This document shows positions 25,173 through 36,900 of a DNA stretch of 64,000 nucleotides, piece after piece. The stretch covers positions 3,844,001-3,908,000 of the forward strand of contig JAUTDP010000003.1 in the NCBI GenBank assembly GCA_033439795.1, in the 5' to 3' direction. Position 1 is the first letter of the stretch. The number at the start of each line of letters is the position of its first letter. The translations under genes and the position numbers were made by a program. Under the pieces are notes generated by a model. That model did not search any database. It was not told the origin of the DNA and saw nothing but the letters and a program-made list of their open reading frames with translations. The stretch is from Sordaria brevicollis. Taxonomy: Eukaryota > Ascomycota > Sordariomycetes > Sordariales > Sordariaceae.

Positions 25173-25233
25173 TTGGTAGTTCGGTGCTAAAACGCTTGGG
25201 GAGCGCTACCGATAATCTAGTGCCGTAATAATA
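25173..25233. repeat. Right copy of 61-bp repeat, probable LTR terminus of element A
   Basis: Less mutated partner of 6953-7013; all differences are transitions. The preceding segment from about 25017 (TGTAATAAATT) may be the rest of this LTR, about 217 bp in total. Confidence 0.65.
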
Positions 25234-25469
25234 AAATTATCTTAATAGGAATCCCTAGTAGTTTAATAAACCTTTTTCAACCTCTTAATATAATTATTAA
25301 CTCTTCTTTCAAAAAAATATTAAGAGAAGAAACTTTTTTAATTAAAAAAGAATAGGATGAAAAAAACCCGGGAAAATTATAATCTACCTCTAATAGATGG
25401 ATTATAGCTATTTATATTATTTTAAAGTATTAGAAAATATTATTAATGATAAAGTAAAATATAATTATT

Positions 25470-26143
25470 AAATCTTTTAAAGATAATAGTATTACTATTC
25501 AATTAAACGGGTTAAAAAACCACTTCATCAATATTAAAGAAATTGATAAGGATACTATTAATTAGACTAATTGGGAAATAGTAATTAATATTACTATTGG
25601 TTCTAAAGACTTTGAAGTTATTCCCGTCTTTAAAGACGATGGTTTAGCCTTTGAATTATGGGTTAAAGAGAGAAGAAAATTAGGGAGTAATTATAATAAT
25701 TTTAGAAAGGCTATTCTGAAGAGTTAGTATTTATAATATAAATTACCAATATTAGGAAATAGAATTAACCTTATAGAGAAGTTAAAATTATATAATTAAA
25801 TATATTAATTACTAATAATTTATAAATAGGAGTAATAATAAATAAATTATATTATTATTTATAATAATAATTTAAGAATCTTCCTTACTATTAGAATTTC
25901 CCTTATCCTATTCAATAATATCTATATAAATATATATTATTCTTTTAGTTTCTTACTACCAACGAATTTTCTAAAGTTTATTATCCTATTTACACTAATA
26001 TTTGCTAAATTCTATTATATAATAGTAGATTGCTTCAATATCTTTAAATTTAACTTCTATTTCGATTTTATAACGGCTTCTATTACGAACCTAATTATAA
26101 TAGATTTATTTAGTAATTTTATCTATAAGGGTAAGACTTTTTA
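25470..26143 (+). pseudogene. Unidentified decayed frame in AT-rich, weakly RIP-mutated DNA
   Basis: The plus frame contains KDNSITIQLNGLKNHFIN, then TNWEIVINITIGSKDFEVIP and LAFELWVKERRKLGSNYNNF, with one TAG in the first ~75 codons and more TAA/TAG codons of Gln type afterwards. The second half is hydrophobic and low in stops, which AT-rich sequence can produce by chance. CpA and TpG occur here, unlike the block to the left. I recognise no family. Confidence 0.3.
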
Positions 26144-26150
26144 ATATATT

Positions 26151-27358
26151 GGGAGATAAGGGCATTTGCGGTACGACGACGTACTCAATACCCTTAATAA
26201 ATCACTAAGCGTTTAGATACTTATTTATAATATTTATTAAGAAAGGAAGCAAATTAATAAAATAAATAAAATACTAGTAGTTTATTTATTTATATACGAA
26301 ATCGATATCTCTAAAGATCAACTTTTGCTTAATTGTAACTATTATAGTTAGATTGCTGGAGTTTAGTTATAGGGGATGGCTTTAGGGGATAAAGAAAGGT
26401 ATAGGGAATAAAATAAGGACCCAGAGGAAGGGAAATCGTAGTCTCCGAGCCCTTACACTAACAATTTGCCTAAATTCTACGGGGGAAAATATACTAATTC
26501 CTACAGTGTGCTTATACATTCCGCCAAATTACGCCAGCTTAATAAGGAAATCTCGTTCCGGATAGCCCGAGATAATACGGTATTGTATCTCCAAACCATA
26601 TAGTTGACCATCACCTTTAACCCTGTAACCCCGAAGCCCAATTTCGAGTAATTATACGATACATAACAGGGCAATTTCTGAACCACCAAAGTGCGCACAG
26701 CATCTGCAAGACCATTTTCTTCTGCATGAATTCATTAAGTGTACGTATTTAGTAGTTACTCGGCACGCCTAATCTCTGAAGTAACCAAGCAGAGAGATAC
26801 CAGTGACCGAAGCACTTTGGTTAGCTAGATAGGGCGCGCATATATCCGCTCTTTGTTCATCTATCATCCCGAAAAGATTTCATCCCACATCTGTAATCCG
26901 TTTTCACCCTTTTTCTTTCGTATTGACCTGACCCATCCGTCCAGACCAACGCCATTGCCCATGCGCGGGACCAACCAACCCCCAAATCTCAACATCCGCC
27001 CTATAGTGAACTAAAAAGAAGAGAAGACAAATCCAACGGTTTATTCGCCTGCCTGCTTGCGACTCTGCAACGTCTTGGCCAATCCTCCCTGTACAAATAC
27101 TTGTGGATAGCGAGAGAAGGAAAAACATAACTAGTCTATAAGTAAATAGATCAATGTACCACAGGGTTTCAACAAGGGGTTTGTGAGTATTTGTACAGGG
27201 AAGAAAACTAAGGCGAGAAAGGCGGAGGAGTCGAGGCTGAGCGGGCAAATGCCATCCGTGCTGTGAATTGGCTCTCAGATTCCCGCCAGGAGGCTGAACC
27301 GCCTTTCACTCGGCACATCTATATTTCATCGCTGCGCTCGCTGCATCATTGTCCTGAT
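26151..27358. other. Intergenic transition from AT-rich block to gene region
   Basis: Composition returns to normal over about 26.15-26.5 kb. The rest should include the 3' untranslated region of the transporter gene that ends at 27359. No gene seen; short frames here lack homology or consistent composition. Confidence 0.6.
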
Positions 27359-28782
27359 TTAAGCATTGGCCGCATCCCTGTTGCTGGCCGCGCTAGCACT
27401 CATGGTAGGCTGGCTGGTAGGCAGGATCTGGGAGACCTTTTGGCGGGTCTTGGACCAAGCAAAGACGAGACCGGAGACGAAACCGACGAAGATGGCGGTG
27501 ACACTGCCGAAAGTGACGGGGGCGTCGAAGAAGATGAGACCGGAGACGGCGATGGGCAGCTTGTTGAGAGCGCCGACCATGGAGTAGGTGGTCGAGGAGG
27601 TGACGCGAATGCACCAGGCGGAGCAGTACGAGATGAAGATGGCGGCGAGACCCGAGTAGATCATGCCGATGAACAGGCTGTTGCGCGACTCGACGGGGAA
27701 GTTCTTGATCAGGTTGTCGTTGGACCAGTCCTCGAAGAGCAGGGAGAAGACGATCAGGACGGGGATGGTGAGGAGGTTGTTGTAGAACATGGCTGGAGCG
27801 CAATTCGATTAGCATCGGGGTATGTTTCCAAAGTGGCAGCAAGCTAGATCCACTTACTGTCATAGTCCTTGAAGTTCATCTTCTTGATGACCTTGCGCAT
27901 GCCCAAAACGTAAGCAGCAGTGCAGAACACGTTCATACCCATCCACGCGTAACCGGCGTTCAAGGTGGAGATGGCATCGGTAGCCTCGGCAGAGTGACCA
28001 ACGCCCTCGACAGCGGCCTGGATATCAGCCCAAGCGGCAATGACGGAAGAGAGGACCATCAAGCCGAAGGAGAGAAGAGCCATGGGGGTGACGCTGCCGC
28101 CGAACCAGAGGACCTCACCATAGGCGATAACGATAATGGTCAGGTTCTTGAAGATGGTGTACACGGGGACGGAGAGGAACTGGAGGGCCTTGGTGCTGGT
28201 ATAGATCATGCCCACGAGCAAGAGCGAGATAGGGAACCCTGTTGCGATCCCATTGTCAGCCAGCCGTTCCTACAAACTTTCAGAAGCCGTAACGAGAGGG
28301 GAGGAGGCGTACATTTCTTCGCCTTGGTCGAGTCGAAAGGAGCGAGGTTCTGGAACATGCCCAATTGCTTGCAAATCAGGATGGCCGCGGTACAAACCAG
28401 AGACTGTCATCATGGAGGCATTGTTAGCATTTTCCCTTTCTTTCGTCTCGTCTTGCGTTTGAAGCTTCGTCTTCCCACGGGGGCGTGGGTGTTTGTCCGG
28501 CGGACGTACCTGCACAGCAAGGTAGAAGAAGTTGAGGTTCCATTCACTGCCGGAAACGACATATTTGTTGACAACCGTCATCGAAATCGACGAAAGACAG
28601 TAGGCGAGAATCGAGGCACCGGGGCTGTGGTCAATTTTGTCGAAGTAGCCGCCGAAAGGACCAGCTGCTTGAGGGCGGGTTGGCTGCGAAGATGACCTCC
28701 TGGCCAGGAAAGGGTCCTTGTCGGTCGAACCCCGACCCTCGACGGGGCCCAACTCAATGTCTTCGTTCCTCTTGTTGGCCAT
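27359..28782 (-). CDS. vrg4: GDP-mannose transporter of the Golgi (Vrg4/Gmt family)
   Basis: Nucleotide-sugar antiporter that brings GDP-mannose into the Golgi lumen in exchange for GMP, feeding protein and lipid mannosylation. Four exons join in frame: 28782-28510, 28403-28313, 28238-27858 and 27792-27359, giving 392 residues, normal for the family. Donors are GTACGT, GTACGC and GTAAGT; acceptors are CAG or AG. The protein starts [16 protein letters not shown], has a long hydrophilic N-terminus, then about ten hydrophobic segments. The FYNNLLTIP block and GALNK motif (in [17 protein letters not shown]) used in GDP-mannose binding are both present. The ATG has a good context (CACCATGGC). It is the first intact gene beside the heterochromatic block. 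One codon at the third junction gives Thr where I recall Ser in Neurospora; this does not affect the assignment. Confidence 0.97.
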
Positions 28783-30231
28783 GGTGTAACTACTGAATTA
28801 CGTCGTCGGTGTTGGTGACGGAGGAGAAACGACAGGCTGGTGGTCCGGTAGGTAAAGGGAAAAGTTGCAAAGTTGAGCGACGGTCGAGACTAAAGACGGG
28901 TCGGGTGGGATGCGCGCGGGCTGGGCTGGGCTGACCGCCTTGGAACGAGCAAAGCGAAGACCAACAAGGTACCGACCGTATTAGTCGGTGCGCTAGACCT
29001 AGTCGCAAAGCCGTGCAGTGGGAATAGAGAATGAAGGTAAGATGCGGCCGTTCACGCTGATAGCATTCCAGAGCCGAAAACGGATTTACAAGAAGCCTTG
29101 CTGGTTGCCAAGATCAAGAGCAGGGGAAAGAGTAGAAAAAAGGCGACGACAAGACTTTTCGAACACTTCTTCTACAACGAGCACAGAGCACCGGCAGCAG
29201 CGACGAACAACTTCAGACGCGTGTCAGAAAAAGGGTTTCTCTCAAGTTAAATTGCCCAAATGCGAAACGAGCCCGTTCCCCAATCAGGCTTGGCGCCTCG
29301 ACTTTCCAGTGGCCCGCGCTCCCCCACAACCCCTTTTCTTTGCCTCGACTTCCCTGCCAGAGCAGACACTGCCCTGTCCCGCAACTGTCACCCTGCCCCT
29401 TGTCACCTGCCAAGCCGTGAACGGTACCCCTTAAGCCTACAGCATCCTCGGCCAATCAGATTCCACAATGACCAGCTGCCATCAGCCTGATTGACAAATT
29501 GAAGCTATTCCCATTCACCTAGAGTGCGACGATATGTGTTCAGCAGCGATGCTAAGGTGTTTGTTTCAAAAGGCTACTACTATTTACTACCAAAATGGTG
29601 ACGGACATGTTCCAAGACCAGCACAATAGAGCAGCCCGCCACCCTTTCAATACGACTATAGACATGAAGCGAACCGTGCAAGCCAACCTTTCACCTTCTT
29701 CCTCTCTACCATCCCCGTCCGATCTCGTCATCACCTGCTGTTTCCCTGCTCGTCTCCTTCATTGCGTTATTGCAAATTTCTTCTTCCGCTGTTCCGTTTC
29801 TTTTCACTCGTCCATTTTTATTTTCGTCTTCTCATAATGCATTGGCTTAAGTCATGTACCGCGTCCGCTTTGCGCCTGGACAACCTCATGAACCCTTCCG
29901 CCGCCGATACCCTGCCCTTATTCTGTACCAACTCGTTGCATGATCATGTCGTCTGCGAATCGCAGAAAGGGGGGTCATCTCTCTCACTCATAAACTCATT
30001 CGAAGCCAAAACCGAAACCAAAAAGAATAAAAGATAAGCCGAACAAAGGAGCAACCAACCCAATTCAACAATAAAACATCAGAAGGTTGACATTTCTCAT
30101 CCCTTACACACGCGGAGTGAGAGAGAAGAGATGCGAAGTGTTGTACAAGCCCATCTTGTGGCGCTTACCGAGCTGGTAAGGCCGAGGAGCGGAGATGCGT
30201 GGACACTCTAGGTCTAGGCAGCAAAGTATGT
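28783..30231. other. Intergenic: 5' leader of transporter gene and 3' region of Pumilio gene
   Basis: Both neighbouring genes lie on the minus strand, so this is promoter and leader for the left gene and 3' untranslated region for the right one. The part at 28.8-29.0 kb is GC-rich and 29.7-30.1 kb is pyrimidine-rich. No supported gene; frames here show no domain. Confidence 0.6.
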
Positions 30232-33200
30232 TTATCTCTGTACATTTGGTTAGCAACGAATTCCACACATGTATCCAGGGATGGAATCTTGACTTACCCG
30301 ACCACGTCTGGAGTTGTTGTTGTTGCCCTGCTCTTGCATGTATCCCACATTTTGCTGCTGGGGAGGCATGCCAGGTCCGCCCATAGGCGCGGGCCCAGCG
30401 CCGTAGCCGTAGCCAGGAGTGGGCATACCCATGTTCATACCAAACCCAGGGGCAGCGCCATAGGGGCCCTGAGGACCGCCAGGTGGCATGTTAGGCATCT
30501 GGGGTGCACCAGGAGGCGGCTGAATTGGGCTGCCGTTGGACATGGCGCCTGGAGTACCGCGATACTGGTCGACCGAGGGGCTCGGGGTCTGGAAACCGCC
30601 AAACCCGGCGGGCATACCGCCTGGGTAGTAGTTGGTTATGGGCGGCGCACCGCGTGCCATCATGCTCTGCTGGTACTGCATTTGCTGAAGAGCAGCGGCG
30701 GGGGCCATCGGGGCGGCGGCTCCACCGTACATTTGCCCTTGAGGGACGAAGGCAGGGAATTGCTGCGGAATCTCGAGGCCCTCGCTTCTAGGAATGCCGA
30801 AAGCCATGTCATTGTAGTTGGGGGCACCAACGTTTAACGGGTTGTAGTATTGGCCCGGGCCAGGGGGAAACTGACCAGCTTGCTGCTGTTGCTGCCCCTG
30901 CTGTGCCTGCTGAGGCTGCTGCTGCTGCTGGTTCTGCTGCTGATGCTGAGGGGTCTGACGAGAGGTAGGACGCTGCCTTTCATTGCTGTTGTTGGTGTTG
31001 TTGCTGTTATTGTTTGTGTGCTCACGAGCGTTGTTCGCATTGTTGCTGTTGCTTCCTCCGCTACGAGTTGACAAACCAACTTCATCCATCAAACGCTTGT
31101 AGCCCTGACCAGGCTGCGCCTTGATGCGAATCAAGACATTCTTGACGTTCTCGACAACTTGAGTACGGATGGTTTCATCGAAGAAGGGAGTGGTCAAGAC
31201 CTTGAAAATGAGCGTCGCGCCACAGGCGTGGTCGCTAAGAATTGCCTCCAGAACCTGGTCGTTCTGAGTAAAGAACAATGCCTTCAGGATAGTGTCCCTT
31301 GCATCAGCCTCCGCCTTCTGGTTGATCACTTTCAGGACGGTCAGGTACGCAACCTTGTGGGTGCACAGATGCACAAGGTAAGGAACGAGCTGCGGAGACA
31401 AGACTGTGCGGCGCTGCGGGAATGTGCAGGTATCGAGGAACCAAGTCAGGAGAAGGGCACCGTTGGCGTTAGTGGCAAGCTGCACGCTGTGAAGAGCAAT
31501 GGCAGCTGCGAGCATCCGCTGCTGATCCTTGGTAGCGTGGTGGCTTTCCAGGCATGCCCTCATGGCACGAGCACCGTAACGGCCTTGGGCAACCTCCCAC
31601 ATCTTGCTGAGCATGGTCTCAAAGATGAAGTCATTGTAGGGAGGTCCAAACTTCAGGCAGCCCTGCAGGACGTAGTTGCCATACTGGTCGAGGAACAAGG
31701 GGATAGTGTAGGGGCGCAGGTTCTCAACGATGAGGTTCAGCTGCTGGGGCGTCTTGCAGACATCGATGATCTTCTGGGCAGCCCAAGTACCGTTTTTGTG
31801 TACACCAATTTCAGCCATGTGAGGCGCAATCTCAGCAAGCATTTGGTCGCGAACAGAGTCGGAGCAGTGCTCGAAGAGCTTCTGGACAACTGTGTTGCCA
31901 AGATAATCCGATGAGAGCTCAGCAATCTCAGGAAGCATCTCGATAGCAATGTTTTCGATCTCTTGCTGAGAGAGGGTCTGGTTATCAATGCGCTTGCGAA
32001 TGTCGCGGAGCTTGGGAGCGTCGTGAACTCGGGTGTGAGCGGGCTCCTTGATGGGAGGAATCTCATCGATGAAGTTATCGAACTGGATAGCATTCTGGAG
32101 GTTGGCAGAAATCTTGTACTTATCCTCCTCGGTCGCGCCAAACTGCTGGACAATGTTAAGGATATCGGCGGTCATCTCAGAGAGGGGCGGCACAGTGGGG
32201 GTAGTGTTTCCGGCCAAAGGTGTCGGGGAAGCATCACCAGATGCGCCGGCGCTGCCATTCTGGCCGTTCTCCTGTCCCTTAGCGAACGGATCAGGGCTGG
32301 GCGAAGGGAAAGCTCCATCGTGGCCGGGAGTGTTGGACGCGGAGGGCGGCTTGGCAAAGTTGATACGAATGGGACCAGCACCAGGGAAAATCTCCTTTCC
32401 GTTCATGTTGGCCTTCGCGTTGATGGCGCTGTCCACCCTTTCGAAGTTGACGAAGCCGCAGTTCTTGTGGGTCAGCACCCTGGCAGAAAGAATAGGGCCA
32501 TACGACTTGAACATTTCAGTAAGCGTAGAGGTCGTGGTAGATGTAGGGATGCTTCCGAGCCACAAAGCGCTGGTTGGGCCCTCCATGTTGGGCTCCTCGG
32601 CGCTGAGCAAGCCGTTATTGTTACGGCTGTTTGACCTTCCCAGGGTCATGGCAGCGACGGCCTGAGGAAGATCTTCATATTGTCTCTCCTCCGGCAACTG
32701 AATGTCGGCGGCGGTGATAGAAGCGTCAAGCCGAGAAGGAGTGGGAACGTAGTTGCGGAGAATCCTGTTGGCAGGGCTGTCCAGGACACCGGCTGTCCGG
32801 GCACGCGGACGGGCAGCCTGGAACGCCTGCACGGCAAGGTTATGCTGTTGGATAGCTGCGTTAGTGGCGGCGAGTTGGTCCTGAAGCTGAGCGTATTGGT
32901 TCTCCATGATGGTCAACGGATCTTCATCATAATCATCTTCCTCGTCAGCGTATTTATCCTTGTTGTTGACCGAATAAGAGCGGAACCTGTTTGCAGCCTT
33001 GGTGAAATCGACATAGGTCGGCATGTACGGGGTGGCAAGCTGAGCGCGAGGGGGCTGCGGCGTCTCTGCCAGACCAAGGTAGTCGAGAGTCCTCATATGG
33101 ACATCGTTGTCACCCGCGCCTTCACGAGAGAAGTGCGACTGGGTGGGAGAGCTGGGGTTGTTGGATGGCACACTTGCGATACTGGCCAGAGTGTTGCCTC

Positions 33201-33973
33201 TTTCACGGCCAGTAGGCGTCCAGCTGCTGAAGATGGAAACGCCAAATGGCGAGCTTGTACCGGGTACCTGAGCGAACGGACTGCGCTGGGGCATGGAACC
33301 AGCTCTCAGCCTGGAAAGAAGCGTAGAAGCTGAGCCCTCGGCTTGTTCAATGCCGGGAGAGGGAGACTTGAACGGCGTATGCGACGGCGAAGGGCGCGAG
33401 GTCTTGGAAGCCAAGGCCGGGATATTGAGCATGCCATTGACCCCAGCACCGGCAGGGAACCTAGACGGCACGGTGCCGGCACGAGCACGGCGAGTCTGCG
33501 GCAAGCTGTCCGGGGTGGGCAGCTGGGTAAAGTCCGGAAAGCCATCGGTAGGCGACTCCGGGATGTTCTCTCGAAGAGGGGTCGAGTTGCCGCTCGTCGG
33601 GGGCCCACCCCAAGGGTTTACCGGCAATCCCGAGATGCCTTCCTGGGCTTGGATCTCGCGGGCACTGCGTCACAAGGCGGGGTCAGCGGGCGCTCACAAA
33701 AAAATCATGGCCACCATCGACTTACCGTTTAGAAAAGAGCCGGCCAGAGGACGCCATATCGTGGGATGGCGAGCCATTGCCTGACCGCGAAGCACCAGCC
33801 ATCTTCGAAGATTGGCCTAGTCCCGAAGAGAGGCCGAAAGGAGAGCGAATGGAGCCGGCAGAGGTCGGATCATTCGGTGATGTGCTTGTGGGCGAACCAG
33901 TTCGAGTCTGGAGAGAGACCGACTGCGGCGGGAAGCCGAGCGACATATGATCGCCAGGTCTTTGGTTGGACAT
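30232..33973 (-). CDS. RRM and Pumilio-repeat RNA-binding protein (Jsn1/Puf2 type)
   Basis: Predicted post-transcriptional regulator binding mRNA. Exons 33973-33726, 33664-30298 and 30237-30232 give 1206 residues. After a Ser/Pro-rich N-terminus comes an RRM at about 448-521 (ALWLGSIPTSTTTSTL start and CGFVNFE in the RNP1 position) and PUF repeats at about 655-945 (GNTVVQKLFEH, NGTWAAQKIIDV, YGNYVLQGCLKFG, ARAMRACLE). An Asn- then Gln-rich stretch follows at about 950-1030, then a Pro/Gly/Met-rich tail. RRM followed by PUF repeats is the architecture of yeast Jsn1 (Puf1) and Puf2, which associate with mRNAs for membrane proteins. The last intron has TGCTAAC branch sequence and leaves only AGA TAA as terminal exon; reading through instead would add about 15 residues and stop at 30250. 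The first junction supports the ATG at 33973. Confidence 0.93.
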
Positions 33974-36900
33974 TATTGATTATTTTTTATCCAGCTCTCA
34001 TGAGAGTTATTGACAACTTTTCGTTTCCAGTCGCGTCCACGCGGCTACCAGGCCTTGGGATACCGGACAAGAAGCGTTTGACGATAGCTCAAGGGAGAGA
34101 GAGTTTTCGTCTCGAGTCGAGTCTGATTTCCGGCGGGCGGTCAAAGGCGGTGTGGGACGAAAGGATGGACCAACGTCGACTTCAAAGAGCGCAGGCGCGT
34201 GAGCCGACAAGAGTGGTCCAATTAAGCAGGAATCTATATCAGACACAGGCTGAACCTGAGCGAAGGAGCGTCGCTCGAGGAGCCTTTCGGTGAAGCTCGA
34301 GGAGAGGAACAGACGTCGCAAAGGTTTGTTGCAAGGGGCGATTACGGAGTCGGTGACGAAAGGTGCCGGGATTTCTCTATCGATGCTTGCAAAAAAAAAA
34401 AAAAGTTGGGCAAAGTTGGGGAAGTGGCTTGGGGAAATTGGACAAGTCGACCTCAACAAGGAGCGACAGATTGAAGGGGAAAAGAGGAACCAGAGAGGAG
34501 AGCTGAGTCGACCTCGGCGGCGGCTCAGAGGTTGAGTCGAGGTGAAGCAAACTGGATGTTCCTGGGAGACCTTTTCGAGGCAGGCGGCCCTGGTTTTGCC
34601 TTTTTTTGCCAAGGTAGGATTGGATCGGATTGGAACTGCGCCCGGGTTGTGGTGGACTGGTGCTGAGAATGGTGGCTCGTTGTCGGGACGGTCCCGGACA
34701 GAAGCTTTGTGTGTGAGTGGGATGATGCGTGTGGACTTTTTTTTTCTTCTAGCGAGAGACAATCATCCCCCGGCCGTTCGCTCGTGTTCCGCTGCCCGCT
34801 TTGCTTGCTCACGCCCGGCTTCGTCTCAGCTCAGCGGAGGGGTGTCGATTTTGTCAACCGTCAACGGCCGTCGTCTGGGTTCACGTTACTCCGCCAGGAG
34901 AGTGGATCCGACAAGGAGGAAGAGGCGGGGAGGTAGGGGAGAAGAGTGGGTGGAAAGTTAAAAGGCTGCTAAACAATATACAGGCCCGGGGTCATTAGGA
35001 GGAGGGGTTTCGAGCCTGGAGAAGAGGACAGCGAGCTTGATTAGAAGAAGAAGCGTGGTGAGTTTACAATGAGAGAGAAGAAGAGACGGGAGAGAGATGC
35101 AAGGTTTGAAAAGGAGAGAAAGAGAAGTTAGGTATGCAAAGTCAACGTCGAGTTGGTTGGAAGAATAACGGAGACCCAGAAAGCCTTCGTTGGTGGGGGC
35201 AACTGGGCAGTCTTCTACAGGCGGCGTGTACTAACAACAACCACCTGAAGAGAAGGGGGGGGGGGGGGGTTCGATGATTCCATTCCATCGAATCTGCCAC
35301 TTCCTGTTGCAACTTGCCGGGACCACATGCTCCCCTCCCAACAAAGTCCTTCCAGAGACCTCCGAAAACACTTTTAGCCCAGCCCCAGATGAGATGGAAG
35401 GTGTGATAGGAATGGAGGAAAGTGCTATGAGCAAGCTGGGAAACGCGGCGGCAGGTTGATTCTGAGTGGTGGATAGCGGGACCGGGGCCGGATGTGAAAC
35501 AGCCTTAGGATTTTTCCCGCTTTATGTTCAAGGTCTTCTTTCGAGGGGTGCTGAGACTGGATGAACTCACTTGAAGTGAGTGCTTTATTACCGGCTCAGC
35601 ATCGCAAACTCGGGTACCTGCACTTGCATTAATGCCCTGAATGACGCTCGTCACAGCTCACGGCTTGAGGTGTTCTTTCTTTGGGACTTTCATCGATCTT
35701 GATCAAGGCGGGACTCTCACCGCCTTCTACAACAGCTGCTGCATTCACTTGTTGTCTTGCTTACAATTGGCGGAGCCAAACCCGAATCGAATGAACAGCT
35801 GTCATGGACCTGACCTAGCTTCTGTGGACTAATAAACTCCGATATCAAGTCAAGGTTGCGCAAGTTGCCGACAGCGGGAACCTCGACCTCACATACAGAA
35901 TGCCCACCTTGCTGACCCTGATAGAAGTCGCGATTGTTCAAGTTGGGGATCCTAAACCTCGAGATGCCCCGAAAGTCCAGCTTTGCCTGTCGAAAGCGGA
36001 AAGCCCCTTTTTCTTCGGTCTAAGACCCCAGGTACCCTCCATCGGAGACGTGAGGTGATGACTCCGTTTCCATGCTGCGAGCTAAACGTCTTATGCATGC
36101 TTGGGGAGCAGCGGGAACGAGGGGACGGGAATCATGCTTCACGTTGTAAGTGGACAGGATGGGCGTTGCTGCAGCTACCCACACGCGCCCCGAGAATCAC
36201 ACCCCCCTCTTGACCTAGCCATTGCGATGGAAAGCTAACAAATTGGAAGACCAAGAAACGTCTTGAAAGAAGACACTGCCGAGTTGAATCGATCTCGTTC
36301 GTTTCTATTTTCCCTCGGTGCTCTGCCGTACCGTACCTGTAGAAGTTGGCTTCCAACTCCACCTGCTTGGTGTCTGTCGGGACTGGATACCTATGCCACC
36401 TCAAGTGGTATTCTCAGGTACAGGAAGCTAAGGACTGCCGCTGCCGAAGACGGATCTTGATTGGTTGGGGTGCGTGACAGGTACCCGATCCCAACAGCTA
36501 ACCAGTACTGACAGAAGCAACAACATGTCATTAACCACCGAGTTTCTCCTTGTTGAGATCATCACTACGGACAGAATGAACGAGTTGATACATCGGCGTG
36601 CTCATCAGCGTTCTAGTCAAGCCTTAGTCGATACGCAGAGCATCGTAACCCTGTCTCAACACGGGGGTCTGTATCAGGTGTGCTCGCTGGCGTCGCTTCT
36701 AGAAGGGTGGGAGCAGCTCCTGTTTTCCTTGATAGGGGCGGTTTTGACGGTTATCCAAGAACCATGCTTCTCTGGCCGCAAGACCTGTGCTGAGACAAGA
36801 CAAAGACATCTCCGTCGTCAGGGCATCCATTCAAGACTGGAGAAACACGAAAGCTCTCAATGGGTTGATTCCAGACACCCAGCAACCTCCTACTTCCAAT

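Larger units (their letters stand above)
6946..25233 (-). mobile_element. Ty3/gypsy retrotransposon A, oldest layer, split by nested insertions
   Basis: Reading the minus strand and removing D (7526-10662) and B (13953-21381), the pieces give gypsy order: uncertain gag region at 25.0-22.2 kb, reverse transcriptase at 22.1-21.4 kb, then after the B gap RNase H at 13.95-13.4 kb and integrase at about 13.0-12.3 kb. Total length without inserts is about 7.6 kb, a usual size for this superfamily. B sits exactly between the reverse transcriptase thumb and RNase H. The outer ends are defined by the 61-bp repeats at 6953-7013 and 25173-25233. The right LTR may begin near 25017 (TGTAATAAATT). The left LTR is cut by element C. 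Assignment of 7.0-7.5 and 10.7-11.7 kb to this element is inference. Confidence 0.65.
1..26150. other. RIP-mutated AT-rich heterochromatin-like block
   Basis: The sequence is dominated by TpA, with CpA and TpG almost absent and CpG still common. This is the product of C-to-T change at CpA on both strands, the known signature of repeat-induced point mutation in Neurospora relatives. Nearly every recognisable coding trace in it is a transposon relic full of TAA/TAG codons where Gln or Trp is expected. Short exceptions with normal CpA/TpG content occur at 1415-1855, about 7526-7690, 7835-7900, 10490-10662, 13953-14130, 21225-21381 and from about 25140 onward. Base composition changes to ordinary fungal DNA at about 26.15 kb. 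Confidence 0.93.

Noticed and set aside
27263..28695. Long plus-strand frames opposite the transporter gene (194 and 233 codons)
   Set aside because: They are Asp/Glu/Gly-rich antisense shadows of the transporter exons and run across its introns without splice logic.
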